A stretch of 64,000 bases of DNA from positions 1 through 64,000 of the forward strand of contig NZ_QEII01000315.1 of the NCBI RefSeq assembly GCF_003347515.1, read 5' to 3'. Made by a program: the position numbers and the translations under genes. Below the pieces are notes generated by a model, which saw only the letters and a program-made list of their open reading frames with translations, had not been told where the DNA came from and made no database searches. Within the stretch, counting starts at the first letter, position 1. Every line of letters begins with the position of its first letter. This document shows, one piece after another, positions 37,717 to 49,849 of the stretch. Origin of the DNA: Rhodoferax ferrireducens (GTDB taxonomy: Bacteria > Pseudomonadota > Gammaproteobacteria > Burkholderiales > Burkholderiaceae_C).

Positions 37717-37810
37717 ATGTCATGTTGATGACGATGGGCGGATTGTGGAAGCTCAAATGATGTTGCGCAAATTCAAAATTTTTTGCTTGCAGCATCGATT
37801 TTTTCGATGT
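37717..37810. promoter_or_regulatory. gap between lysR and the catabolic operon; hairpin and possible operator
   Basis: An A/T-rich gap on the minus strand. CATCGA-TTTTT-TCGATG (37793-37809) abuts the lysR stop codon and may act as a weak terminator. The adjoining CAAATTCAAAATTTTTTG contains an interrupted dyad of the LysR-type T-N11-A kind. Assignment as the operator of the downstream operon is inference. Confidence 0.35.
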
Positions 37811-38725
37811 TCAGGGTATACCCTTGGACGCCCGTTTTGGTGCATTTGAAGTCCCTTGCACGAAGGCGATGGCGGACTTGACCAAGGCTTCAACGGCTTG
37901 GGAGCTGGGGTCCGTGCGGTAACTCGCGTGGATCGGCAAGGCCTGCAGCCGGGCATCACAGCTCAGCAGTTTCAGACTGGCAAACCCCGTCAGGCGCTGC
38001 ACGGCAACACGGGGCAACGAGGCCACGCCAAAGCCACCCTGCACCAGTTGCACCATCGCAGAAATAGACGAAATCGCGTGCACCCTTTTGGGTTCCATCT
38101 GGTGTTGGCGGAACAAATCCAGCAGGGTGACGTGGGGCTGCGAGCCTTTTTGAAAGGTCAACAACTCCATTTCAGCCAGTTCATCAAGCCGGTATTTTCT
38201 TTTTTTGTGCAGTGCCGGATGACCGACAAAGGCCATTTCCATCGGCGGCAAGGCATGGTTTCGGACCCCATCGGCTGATGCAGGCAAAACGGCAAAGACC
38301 AGGTCCAGCGTGCCGCGCTGAACCTGCTCTATCAGAAGCGGCGTGGTCTCCACGGTCAGCTCCAGCGCCAGCCCCGGTTGATCCTTGCGCAGCTTCTCCA
38401 GCCAGGGAATCAGCCAGGAATGGAGTACCGACTCGATTGCCCCAATGCGCATCGACACGGCCAGCGGCGCACCGGACCCCATTTCCGCCTTGACTTCGCG
38501 CTGCAGTTCCAGCAACTTCTGGGCGTACACCAGAAACCGCGCGCCGGCGGTGGTGAGCTTGAACTGCTTGTCGCGCCGGTCCAGCAGCAACACCCCCAGC
38601 TCGTCCTCCAGCGTGGAAATACGACTCGACATGGCGGACTGGGTCAGAAACAGTTTGTCGGCGGCCCGCGAGATGCTCTTGAGCGAGGCGACCCAATAGA
38701 AGGCTTCAACAAAACGTAGATTCAT
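37811..38725 (-). CDS. LysR-family transcriptional regulator
   Basis: A 304-residue LysR regulator. The N-terminal winged helix-turn-helix (about 2-60) reads LRFVEAFYWVASLKSISRAA followed by FLTQSAMSSRISTLEDELG, and the C-terminal inducer-binding domain covers about 90-290. It lies immediately upstream of, and in the same direction as, the DUF1445–TRAP–oxoprolinase operon, so it probably controls that operon in response to its substrate. Its start codon overlaps the extended crcB frame on the opposite strand. Confidence 0.92.
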   Translation of the reverse strand: MNLRFVEAFYWVASLKSISRAADKLFLTQSAMSSRISTLEDELGVLLLDRRDKQFKLTTAGARFLVYAQKLLELQREVKAEMGSGAPLAVSMRIGAIESVLHSWLIPWLEKLRKDQPGLALELTVETTPLLIEQVQRGTLDLVFAVLPASADGVRNHALPPMEMAFVGHPALHKKRKYRLDELAEMELLTFQKGSQPHVTLLDLFRQHQMEPKRVHAISSISAMVQLVQGGFGVASLPRVAVQRLTGFASLKLLSCDARLQALPIHASYRTDPSSQAVEALVKSAIAFVQGTSNAPKRASKGIP

Positions 38726-38747
38726 GACGAATTATGATGTTGCCACC

Positions 38748-39131
38748 ATGATCTCTGTCCTCGCAATCTGCATCGGCGCCAGCATTGGCGCACTGGCCCG
38801 CTGGCGCTTGGGGCTGTGGCTCAACCCGGGTGCAGCCATCCCCTTCGGCACCCTCGCCGCCAACCTCATTGGCGGCTACCTGGTCGGCGTCTGCGTCGCC
38901 TTCTTTCAGGCCCTGCCTAACCTCGACCCGGTTTGGCGCCTGGCCCTGGTCACCGGCTTTCTGGGCGCGCTCACCACCTTCTCCAGCTTCTCGGCCGAGG
39001 TGGTCGGCATGCTGGGGCAACAGCGCTACGCCCTGGCTTTCGGCACGACTGCCGTGCACCTGTTCGGTTCGCTGCTGCTGACCGTGGCCGGGATTCAAAC
39101 TGTTACATTTTTTGTAGCGTCTCGCGCTTGA
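38748..39131 (+). CDS. crcB: fluoride ion channel/exporter CrcB (Fluc)
   Basis: About 127 residues and four membrane helices. Family motifs: GASIGALARW, FGTLAANLIGGYLVG (with the conserved asparagine), and TGFLGALTTFSSFSAE with the Phe/Thr/Ser ion pathway. It works as a dual-topology dimer that exports fluoride. The start at 38748 (MISVLAIC) matches family N-termini; an upstream ATG at 38724 overlaps the divergent lysR start. There is no room for a fluoride riboswitch between the two genes. A hairpin GCTGGCG-N15-CGCCAGC (39141-39169) follows the stop. Confidence 0.92.
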   Translation: MISVLAICIGASIGALARWRLGLWLNPGAAIPFGTLAANLIGGYLVGVCVAFFQALPNLDPVWRLALVTGFLGALTTFSSFSAEVVGMLGQQRYALAFGTTAVHLFGSLLLTVAGIQTVTFFVASRA

Positions 39132-39231
39132 CGGACGCGGGCTGGCGGCCGATTAACTTACACGCCAGCGATTTGACGAACTTGTTGTTACCGCTGTTAC
39201 ATCTGTAGCCGTAAGCAGTGTGGGGGCTTCT

Positions 39232-39259
39232 TTTGAAGTCCGCAAGGGTGTCCCATAAT
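39232..39259 (+). promoter_or_regulatory. predicted promoter of the trehalose/glucan cluster
   Basis: TTTGAA (39232-39237), a 16-base spacer, and CATAAT (39254-39259) form a reasonable sigma-70-type promoter. The predicted transcript would start near 39266, just before the leader hairpin at 39270 and about 58 bases before the otsA start chosen here. No experimental support. Confidence 0.4.
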
Positions 39260-39269
39260 GAAAAAAACA

Positions 39270-39300
39270 GACTTCCGGATGCGCAATGCATCTGGAGGTC
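39270..39300 (+). promoter_or_regulatory. strong 5' leader hairpin of otsA
   Basis: GACTTCCGGATGC (39270-39282) and GCATCTGGAGGTC (39288-39300) pair over 13 bases with two G·U pairs and a five-base loop. There is no T tract, so it is not a terminator. It sits at the predicted 5' end of the mRNA, ten bases before the Shine-Dalgarno (GGAAGGA, 39310-39316). It could stabilise the 20-kb transcript or control access to the start. Confidence 0.5.
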
Positions 39301-39323
39301 CAGAAGACTGGAAGGAAAATCTC

Positions 39324-41567
39324 ATGCGTCTGTCTTTACGCTTCATTCTGCCCTTGTTACTCGTTCTGGCGGGCATTGCCTACGCGATCGCCCCCCTGGT
39401 CGACAAGCTGACGCTGGGCTGGTTCATGCGCGATATCGAAATCCGCTCCTCGCTGATCGCCAGCACCATCCAGGAGCCGCTGCAGGAACAGCTCGCCGCC
39501 AACAAGAACGCCAAGATCGCGGAATTTTTCAACCGCATCACCCAGAACGAGCGGATCTATGCCGTCGGCTACTGTCCTGACCCGACCGGTACCGTTCTGG
39601 CCAGCCGCTGGCTGCCGGCCGAGATCCGTTGCGCCAGTCTCGGTCGCTGGGAAGGGCCCGGTCACCACCTGTTGCCGAGCGCGCAAGGCCCCTTGCAAGT
39701 GGCCGTGTTGCCCATGGTCAGCGAGGCCATGCCGGCCGGCCGCCTGATCGTCGTGCATGACATGAGTTTCATCAGCCGGCGCAGCGAGGAAACCAATCGC
39801 TACCTGTTCTACGCCTTCATGGGACTGGCGGCGGTGATCTCGCTGATCACGGTGGTCATCGCCCAGCTGTCGTGGCGCGGCTGGATGGCCGGCATGCGCT
39901 CGCTGCTGCGCGGCGAGGGACTGCTGCGGCGGCCCGAGTTCGATGCACAACCAGCGAACCCGCCCAGCCCACCCGGCTTCAAGCCCATTGCGCGCGACCT
40001 GCAGCGTCTGATTCAGGAGCTGGAAGCCGACACACGGGCCCGGGACGAGAGCCAGGTCACCTGGACGCCGGAAGCCCTGCGCGGCATCCTGCGCGGTGAA
40101 TTGAGCGGCGAGGACGTGATCGTCGTCTCCAACCGCGAACCCTACAGCCACCAGCGCCGCGGCGAGCGCATCGAGGTTCAGCGGCCGGCCAGTGGACTGG
40201 TCACCGCGCTGGAGCCCATCATGCGCGCCTGTTCCGGCACCTGGATCGCCCACGGCAGCGGCTCGGCCGACCGCGACTTCGTTGACAAGAACGACTGCGT
40301 CGGCGTACCGCCGGACAAGCCCGCCTACCAGCTGCGCCGCGTCTGGCTGAGCGCTGAAGAAGAGGCTGGCTACTACTACGGATTCTCCAATGAGGGACTC
40401 TGGCCGCTGTGCCATATCGCCCATGTGCGACCGACCTTCCGCTCCAGCGACTGGGCGCAGTACGTCGCCGTCAACCGCAAATTTGCCAAGGCGGTGGTGA
40501 GCGAGGCCAAGACCAAGGACCCCATCGTTCTGGTGCAGGACTACCACATGGCGCTGTTGCCGAAGATGATCCGCGACGAGCTGCCGAATGCCACCATCAT
40601 CACCTTCTGGCACATCCCATGGCCGAACCCGGAATCCTTCGCCATCTGCCCGTGGCGCGAAGAGGTGCTGGAGGGGCTGCTGGGCAGCAGCATTCTGGGC
40701 TTTCATACCCAGTTTCACTGCAATAATTTTGTCGACACGGTGGACCGCTTCATCGAGGCGCGCGTGGACCGGGCCTCTTTCAATGTCACCTTTGGCGGCA
40801 AGTCCACCGCCGTGCGTCGTTACCCAATCTCCATTGCCTGGCCACCGGAAGCGGAGATGATGGAAAAGTCCGTGGCGGACTGTCGCAGCAGCATCCGCCA
40901 GTTGAACGACCTGCCGCAAGAACACAAGCTCGGCGTGGGCGTCGACCGGCTGGACTACACCAAAGGCATCGTGGAACGCTTTCGTGCGATTGAGCGCCTG
41001 CTGGAGCTGAATCCGGACTGGATCGGTCGCTTTACCTTTGTCCAGATCGCGGCGCCGACGCGCTCGGGCATCGACGAGTACCAGCATCACGAGGAACAGG
41101 TACGAGCCATGGCCGCGCGCATCAACACCCGGTTTGGGCGCCAGGGGCCGCCGCCCATCGTGCTCAAGATCGAGCACCACGAACCGCGCGAGGTGTATGG
41201 CTATTTCCGCGCCGCCGATCTCTGCTTCGTCAGCAGCCTGCATGACGGCATGAACCTGGTGGCCAAGGAATTTGTCGGCGCCCGCGACGACGAGCGCGGC
41301 GTCCTCATCCTCTCCGAGTTCACGGGCGCCGCCCGGGAACTGCCCGAGGCCCTGGTCGTCAACCCCTACGATGCCGATCAGTGTGCCGCGGCGCTGCACC
41401 TGGCGCTGACCATGTCGCCCAACGAGCAGCGCGACCGCATGCGCCTGATGCGGGGTCTGGTGGCTGAGTACAACGTCTTCCGCTGGGCTGGCCGCATGCT
41501 GCTCGATGCGGCCGCCATGCGCCGGCGCAGCCGGCTCACGGATAAACCAGGAACATCGACCTTATGA
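39324..41567 (+). CDS. otsA: membrane-anchored trehalose-6-phosphate synthase with putative sensor domain
   Basis: A 747-residue protein. TM1 (about 5-27), an extracytoplasmic region of about 130 residues, TM2 (about 160-184; [20 protein letters not shown]), an amphipathic linker, and then a complete GT20 trehalose-6-phosphate synthase (about 264-740). The GT20 part has [39 protein letters not shown] and [11 protein letters not shown]. It makes trehalose 6-phosphate from UDP-glucose and glucose 6-phosphate. Ordinary OtsA is a soluble protein of about 470 residues, so the receptor-like N-terminal half is unusual and may tie synthesis to envelope or osmotic state. The ATG at 39324, with GGAAGGA upstream, is preferred to 39258. 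It overlaps otsB by four bases. Confidence 0.9.
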   Translation: MRLSLRFILPLLLVLAGIAYAIAPLVDKLTLGWFMRDIEIRSSLIASTIQEPLQEQLAANKNAKIAEFFNRITQNERIYAVGYCPDPTGTVLASRWLPAEIRCASLGRWEGPGHHLLPSAQGPLQVAVLPMVSEAMPAGRLIVVHDMSFISRRSEETNRYLFYAFMGLAAVISLITVVIAQLSWRGWMAGMRSLLRGEGLLRRPEFDAQPANPPSPPGFKPIARDLQRLIQELEADTRARDESQVTWTPEALRGILRGELSGEDVIVVSNREPYSHQRRGERIEVQRPASGLVTALEPIMRACSGTWIAHGSGSADRDFVDKNDCVGVPPDKPAYQLRRVWLSAEEEAGYYYGFSNEGLWPLCHIAHVRPTFRSSDWAQYVAVNRKFAKAVVSEAKTKDPIVLVQDYHMALLPKMIRDELPNATIITFWHIPWPNPESFAICPWREEVLEGLLGSSILGFHTQFHCNNFVDTVDRFIEARVDRASFNVTFGGKSTAVRRYPISIAWPPEAEMMEKSVADCRSSIRQLNDLPQEHKLGVGVDRLDYTKGIVERFRAIERLLELNPDWIGRFTFVQIAAPTRSGIDEYQHHEEQVRAMAARINTRFGRQGPPPIVLKIEHHEPREVYGYFRAADLCFVSSLHDGMNLVAKEFVGARDDERGVLILSEFTGAARELPEALVVNPYDADQCAAALHLALTMSPNEQRDRMRLMRGLVAEYNVFRWAGRMLLDAAAMRRRSRLTDKPGTSTL

Positions 41568-42316
41568 CAACATCGCGCTCCCGCATTCCGCCAGCGCCCA
41601 AGCTGACTTGGGCCTATTTTCTCGACGTCGACGGCACCCTGATCAACATCGCCGACACACCCGAGGCGGTCCTGGTGGACGAAGCGCTGCTCGACCTGAT
41701 CGGGAATCTGCATCGGGCCAGTGGCGGCGCCACGGCTTTGGTGAGCGGACGCATGATCGCGGATTTACAGAGCCGCATCGGCCTGCCCCAGCTGCCGCTG
41801 GCCGGACTGCACGGACTGGAGCGGCGCGATAGCACGGGGCGGCTGTGGATTCACGCCGCGCCGCCCGCCGCCAAGAGCGCGATCAAGCAAGCACTGGTAC
41901 CGGTGCTGGCGCGTCACCCGGGTCTGCTGCTGGAGGACAAGGGACTGACACTGGCCCTGCACTATCGCAAGGCCCCCACGCTTGCCAGCTATGTCCACAA
42001 GCTCATGGGCGACTTCGCCAATGCGCCAGGGCAAGGGCTGGAGCTGCAGCGCGGCAAATGCGTGGTGGAGATCAAGCCGGCCGGCATCGGCAAGGGCACG
42101 GCGGTGGCCGAGTACCTGGCGGAGTCCCCGTTCAAGGGACGCCGTCCGGTGTTCATCGGCGACGACCTCAACGACGAGCATGGCTTCGCCGAAGTGAACA
42201 GGCTGGACGGGGTATCCATCAAGGTCGGCAAGGGCGCCAGCTGCGCGCACTTTCGCCTGCCTGACGTGGCGGCGGTACACCACTGGCTGGGCACGGCCCT
42301 GAAAGAAATAACTTGA
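41564..42316 (+). CDS. otsB: trehalose-6-phosphate phosphatase
   Basis: A 250-residue HAD-family phosphatase. Motif I is FLDVDGTLINIADTP (nucleophile and acid Asp), GGATALVSGR is motif II, and the C-terminal GKGTAVAEYLAE then FIGDDLNDEHGF supply motifs III/IV. It releases trehalose from trehalose 6-phosphate, completing the OtsA–OtsB route. The start overlaps the otsA stop (ATGA). Confidence 0.96.
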   Translation: MTTSRSRIPPAPKLTWAYFLDVDGTLINIADTPEAVLVDEALLDLIGNLHRASGGATALVSGRMIADLQSRIGLPQLPLAGLHGLERRDSTGRLWIHAAPPAAKSAIKQALVPVLARHPGLLLEDKGLTLALHYRKAPTLASYVHKLMGDFANAPGQGLELQRGKCVVEIKPAGIGKGTAVAEYLAESPFKGRRPVFIGDDLNDEHGFAEVNRLDGVSIKVGKGASCAHFRLPDVAAVHHWLGTALKEIT

Positions 42317-42413
42317 GACACGCGATCTCGCCATGACCCATGCGCGGCGCTGCCATCGGCAGGCGCTGCTTTGTGCGATTCGCTGCCGAGCGGGCGATTT
42401 GGAGTAGCCATGT
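42317..42413. other. intergenic, left part
   Basis: Non-coding sequence after otsB with no clear terminator or gene. It precedes the repeat copy at 42414. Confidence 0.3.
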
Positions 42414-42480
42414 CTATAGCTATCTTATTGATAGCTTCTTGCGCTTTATCCATGCGGGCTAGAGAGGTATTTTGTTTATA
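42414..42480 (+). repeat. interspersed repeat copy 3 (otsB–glgB gap)
   Basis: A perfect hairpin head GCTATC-TTATT-GATAGC (42419-42435) is followed by TTCTTGCGCTTTATCCATGC and GGGCTAGAGAGG with an A/T-rich end. It matches copy 1 (15096) in order and in the ATAGCT.CT..CGCTT and GGGCTAGAG blocks. It divides otsAB from the GlgB-led run. Confidence 0.55.
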
Positions 42481-42506
42481 AAATTGCCAAAAATTGTCAA
42501 TACGGA

Positions 42507-42535
42507 TTGCTCATGCAGGGGCAATGTGCTAGGGT
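42507..42535 (+). promoter_or_regulatory. weak candidate promoter of glgB
   Basis: TTGCTC (42507-42512), a 17-base spacer and TAGGGT (42530-42535) lie just before the glgB ATG at 42545. The -10 is poor and leaves almost no leader, so this is tentative; read-through from otsB is possible. Confidence 0.25.
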
Positions 42536-42544
42536 AAAAAAGCT

Positions 42545-44434
42545 ATGACAAACGATCACGACATCTATCTTTTTCGCGAGGGAACGCATGCGCATCTGGC
42601 CGATCGGCTGGGCTGCCACCTGCGTTCCAGCGGCGGTGCAGACTTCGCGGTTTGGGCGCCCAACGCCGAATCCGTCTCGGTGGTGGGGGACTGGAACGCC
42701 TGGTCCGGCGACGCGGACCCGCTCCAGGTGCGCGAGGATGGCTCCGGCATCTGGCAGGGCTTCGCCGCGGGCGCCGAGCATGGCCAGACCTACAAATACC
42801 GCATCCACTCGCGCCACGCGGGCTATGTCGTGGACAAGGCCGATCCGTTCGCGTTTTATGCCGAGGCACCGCCGGCCACGGCCTCGCGAATCTGGAGTCT
42901 TGAGCACACCTGGAACGACCAGACCTGGATGGGCGCACGCGGCCCGAAGAACGCGCTGGATGCGCCGATGGCGGTGTACGAGGTCCACCTGGGTTCCTGG
43001 CGACGCCAGGACGGCCAGTTTTACGGCTACCGTGAGCTCGCGCATCTGCTGGCCGACTACGTGCTTCAAATGGGGTTCACCCACGTCGAGCTGATGCCGG
43101 TAACCGAGCACCCGTTTTACGGTTCCTGGGGCTACCAGACGACGGGCTACTTCGCGCCCACGTCGCGCTATGGCACGCCCCAGGACTTCATGTATTTCGT
43201 TGACCACCTGCACCAGCAGGGCATTGGCGTGCTGCTGGACTGGGTGCCATCGCATTTTCCGACCGACGAGCACGGGCTGGGTTATTTCGACGGCACGCAT
43301 CTCTTCGAACACGCCGATCCCCGCCAGGGTTTTCACCCGGAATGGAATTCGAGCATCTTCAACTATGGGCGCAACGAGGTTCGCAGCTTCCTGATCTCGT
43401 CGGGCCTGTTCTGGCTGGACAAATACCACCTGGACGGCCTGCGCGTAGATGCCGTGGCGTCAATGCTCTACCTCGACTATGCGCGCGAACCCGGCGAGTG
43501 GATTCCCAATCCCCACGGCGGGCGGGAAAACCTGGCCGCCATCGAGTTCCTGCGGACCCTGAATCAGGCGGTGTACCGGGAACACCCTGACACCCTCACC
43601 ATCGCCGAGGAATCGACCGCTTGGCCCCGGGTGTCGCGCCCCACCGATATGGACGGTCTGGGCTTCGGCATGAAGTGGAACATGGGCTGGATGCACGACA
43701 GCCTGTCCTACATGAAGGAGGACCCGATCCATCGCCAATACCATCATCACCATCTGACCTTCTCGCTGATCTACGCCTTCAACGAGAATTTCGTCCTCCC
43801 GCTATCGCACGACGAAGTGGTGCATGGCAAAGGGTCGCTGCTCAACAAGATGCCCGGCGACGCGTGGCAGCAGTTCGCTAACCTGCGCGCGCTGTTCGGT
43901 TTCATGTGGGGGCATCCCGGCAAGAAGCTGCTCTTCATGGGCGCTGAATTCGGGCAGCGGCGCGAGTGGACACACGACGGTGAGCTGGAATGGTGGGTGG
44001 CGGCGCTGGACGGCCATGCCGGCCTGCAGCGCTTCGTCGCGCAGCTGAACCGCGTCTACAAGGAAACGCCAGCGCTCTATCAACTGGACTTTTCCGCCGC
44101 CGGATTTGAATGGGTGCTCGCTGACGACACCCGCAACAGTGTTTTCGCCTTTCTGCGCAAGCCACGCAATGAGGGGGGGAGTGAGAGCGCGCCCGTGCTG
44201 GTGGTCAGCAACATGACGCCGGTGCCGCGCACCAACTACCTGCTCGGCGTGCCCCTCCCCGGCTACTGGCGCGAAGTGATCAATAGCGACGCCAAGGAAT
44301 TTGGCGGCGCGGGCTGGGGCAATCTGGGTGGCGTCGAAGCCGCGCCCGTGCCTTCCAATGGCCGGGCCCATTCGCTGTGCCTGACCCTGCCACCTCTTTC
44401 CACCCTCATCCTTGAGTACGTTGCCCATGCCTAA
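42545..44434 (+). CDS. glgB: 1,4-alpha-glucan branching enzyme (short form)
   Basis: A 629-residue GH13_9 branching enzyme with one N-terminal CBM48 domain (about 20-115; DFAVWAPNAESVSVVGDWNAW), a catalytic barrel (about 150-520) and a C-terminal beta domain. Catalytic residues: D302 (LRVDAVASMLYLDY), E355 (TIAEES) and D423 (LSHDEVVHG). It adds alpha-1,6 branches to linear glucan. It lacks the extra N-terminal N1 domain of the 728-residue E. coli enzyme, like forms that work with GlgE. It overlaps glgE by eight bases. Confidence 0.96.
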   Translation: MTNDHDIYLFREGTHAHLADRLGCHLRSSGGADFAVWAPNAESVSVVGDWNAWSGDADPLQVREDGSGIWQGFAAGAEHGQTYKYRIHSRHAGYVVDKADPFAFYAEAPPATASRIWSLEHTWNDQTWMGARGPKNALDAPMAVYEVHLGSWRRQDGQFYGYRELAHLLADYVLQMGFTHVELMPVTEHPFYGSWGYQTTGYFAPTSRYGTPQDFMYFVDHLHQQGIGVLLDWVPSHFPTDEHGLGYFDGTHLFEHADPRQGFHPEWNSSIFNYGRNEVRSFLISSGLFWLDKYHLDGLRVDAVASMLYLDYAREPGEWIPNPHGGRENLAAIEFLRTLNQAVYREHPDTLTIAEESTAWPRVSRPTDMDGLGFGMKWNMGWMHDSLSYMKEDPIHRQYHHHHLTFSLIYAFNENFVLPLSHDEVVHGKGSLLNKMPGDAWQQFANLRALFGFMWGHPGKKLLFMGAEFGQRREWTHDGELEWWVAALDGHAGLQRFVAQLNRVYKETPALYQLDFSAAGFEWVLADDTRNSVFAFLRKPRNEGGSESAPVLVVSNMTPVPRTNYLLGVPLPGYWREVINSDAKEFGGAGWGNLGGVEAAPVPSNGRAHSLCLTLPPLSTLILEYVAHA

Positions 44435-46469
44435 GACCCCCGCATCGAAGCAGGACCTGCTTCACGCCCCTGCCCAGGACGGACGCATTCGCGCTGTCAT
44501 TGACGCCGTGCTGCCTACCGTGGATGGTGGACGCTTCGCGGTGAAACGGGTGGCGGGCGACAGCATGCAGGTCACTGCCCACTGCTTCACCGATGGCCAC
44601 GACGTGCTGCGCGTCATGCTGTGCTGGCGCCAGGACGATCAGGCCGAACTGCGCGAAGTGCCCATGAAGCCCTTGGGCAACGATGTGTGGTCAGCCGAAT
44701 TTGCACTGGCGGCGGTCGGGCGCTACCACTACACCGTGATCGCCTGGGTCGATCCGTTCGAGTCCTGGCGGCACGAGATGGCGCGCCGCATCGACAACGA
44801 TGACATCCGCATCGCCTCACAAGTCGGTGCGCTGGAGATCACAACAGCAGCGCAGCGCGCGCGCAGCGAAGACCGCAAGACGCTGTCGCGCTGGGCCAAG
44901 GCCCTGGAGCGCGCGGCGGCCGACCCCGGGTTTGACACCAAGGCGCTCAAGGCGCTGGCGCTGGACGAGGTGCTGGCCGCGCTGGCCGCGCGCTATCCGG
45001 ACCGGCAACTGGCAACCCAGTATCCAGTGGAGTTGCCCGTGATCGCCGACCGCGAGCGGGCTCGTTTCAGTGCCTGGTACGAGCTATTTCCGCGCTCCGC
45101 CGCCAGCGACCCGAGCACGCACGGCAGCTTCAAGGATGTGGAGGCCCGTCTGCCGGGCATCGCGGCCATGGGTTTCGACGTGCTGTACTTCCCACCGATT
45201 CACCCGATCGGCCGGGAGCAGCGCAAGGGTCCCAACAATGCGCTGATCGCCGGCCCGGCGGACGTTGGCAGCCCGTGGGCGATTGGTGCTGCGGAAGGGG
45301 GTCACAAATCCATTTTGCCGGCGCTGGGCACGGCCGAAGACTTCAGGCACCTGGTGGCAGAGGCCGCCAGTCTCGGCCTCGAAGTGGCGCTGGACATTGC
45401 CTTTCAGTGCGCGCCAGACCATCCCTACGTCAAGGAGCACCCGAGCTGGTTCCGCTGGCGGCCCGACGGGCTGGTGCAGTACGCGGAAAACCCGCCCAAG
45501 AAGTACCAGGACATCTATCCGTTCAACTTCGAGAGCGAGGACTGGCGCGCGCTGTGGGTGGAACTCAAGAGCGTGTTCGACCACTGGATCGGCGAGGGTG
45601 TGAAGATCTTCCGCGTGGACAATCCGCACACCAAGTCCTTCGCGTTCTGGGAGTGGGCCATCACGGAAATCAAACGCGCACACCCCGAAGTCATCTTCCT
45701 GGCCGAAGCCTTCACACGGCCGAAGGTCATGCACCGGCTGGCGAAGCTGGGCTTTTCCCAGTCCTACACCTACTTCACCTGGCGCAACAGCAAGCAGGAG
45801 CTGATCGCATACTTCAGCGAGCTGTCAAGCGGGCCGGGTGTGGAATACTTTCGCCCCAATGCCTGGCCCAACACGCCCGACATCCTGCACGAACAACTGC
45901 AGACGGGCGAGCCCGCCGTCTACATGGCGCGCCTGGTGCTGGCGGCCACGCTGGCGGCCAACTATGGCATCTACGGCCCGGCCTACGAGTTGCGCGATCA
46001 CCTGCCCCGAGAGTCCAGCAGCGAGGAATACCTGAACTCCGAGAAGTACCAGTTGCGCCACTGGAACCACGACGATCCGGCCAGCCTGGCCCCCTTCATC
46101 GCCCGCATCAACCGCATCCGACGCGACAACCCTGCCCTCCACGGCGACCACGGCCTGCGCTTCCTGCCGATCGACAACGACCAGCTCCTGGCCTACGCCA
46201 AGAGTTCTGACGATGGTGACAACGTGGTGGTCACGGTGGTGAACCTCGACCCGCACCATGTTCAGTCCGGTTGGGTCCATCTGGACCCCGAGTCGATCAA
46301 CGTCGCGCCATCCCAGTCCTTCCAGATGCATGACCAGCTGAGCAACCAGCGCTTTCTCTGGCACGGACAGCACCACTTCATTCAACTTGATCCGCACACC
46401 GTGCCGGCCCATGTTTTTCTGGTACGCCGCCGCGTTCTGGATGAACGCGACTTCGACTACTTCCTCTAA
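44427..46469 (+). CDS. glgE: alpha-1,4-glucan:maltose-1-phosphate maltosyltransferase
   Basis: A 680-residue GH13_3 enzyme. The N-terminal beta domain (about 30-130) and helical insert precede RFSAWYELFPRSAASDPSTH then GSFKDVEARLP, the family opening. The nucleophile is D398 (KIFRVDNPHTK) and the acid/base is E427 (IFLAEAFTRP). It extends alpha-1,4-glucan using maltose 1-phosphate, releasing phosphate. The presence of TreS–maltokinase directly downstream, which makes that donor, supports the assignment. The ATG at 44427 lies inside the glgB end. Next gene starts eight bases after its stop. Confidence 0.96.
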   Translation: MPKTPASKQDLLHAPAQDGRIRAVIDAVLPTVDGGRFAVKRVAGDSMQVTAHCFTDGHDVLRVMLCWRQDDQAELREVPMKPLGNDVWSAEFALAAVGRYHYTVIAWVDPFESWRHEMARRIDNDDIRIASQVGALEITTAAQRARSEDRKTLSRWAKALERAAADPGFDTKALKALALDEVLAALAARYPDRQLATQYPVELPVIADRERARFSAWYELFPRSAASDPSTHGSFKDVEARLPGIAAMGFDVLYFPPIHPIGREQRKGPNNALIAGPADVGSPWAIGAAEGGHKSILPALGTAEDFRHLVAEAASLGLEVALDIAFQCAPDHPYVKEHPSWFRWRPDGLVQYAENPPKKYQDIYPFNFESEDWRALWVELKSVFDHWIGEGVKIFRVDNPHTKSFAFWEWAITEIKRAHPEVIFLAEAFTRPKVMHRLAKLGFSQSYTYFTWRNSKQELIAYFSELSSGPGVEYFRPNAWPNTPDILHEQLQTGEPAVYMARLVLAATLAANYGIYGPAYELRDHLPRESSSEEYLNSEKYQLRHWNHDDPASLAPFIARINRIRRDNPALHGDHGLRFLPIDNDQLLAYAKSSDDGDNVVVTVVNLDPHHVQSGWVHLDPESINVAPSQSFQMHDQLSNQRFLWHGQHHFIQLDPHTVPAHVFLVRRRVLDERDFDYFL

Positions 46470-46477
46470 GGCCGCCC

Positions 46478-49810
<3,333 letters not shown>

Positions 49811-49849
49811 GCCGCCCTAGCACCTGCAACTTTCAAAGGAGAAAACATC

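Noticed and set aside
38700-38760. Fluoride riboswitch before crcB
   Set aside because: There are at most 22 bases between the divergent start codons and no sequence with the riboswitch fold.
39357-41399. A 680-codon minus-strand open frame opposite otsA
   Set aside because: Same shadow effect; the translation is Gln/His/Gly rich with no recognisable motif.
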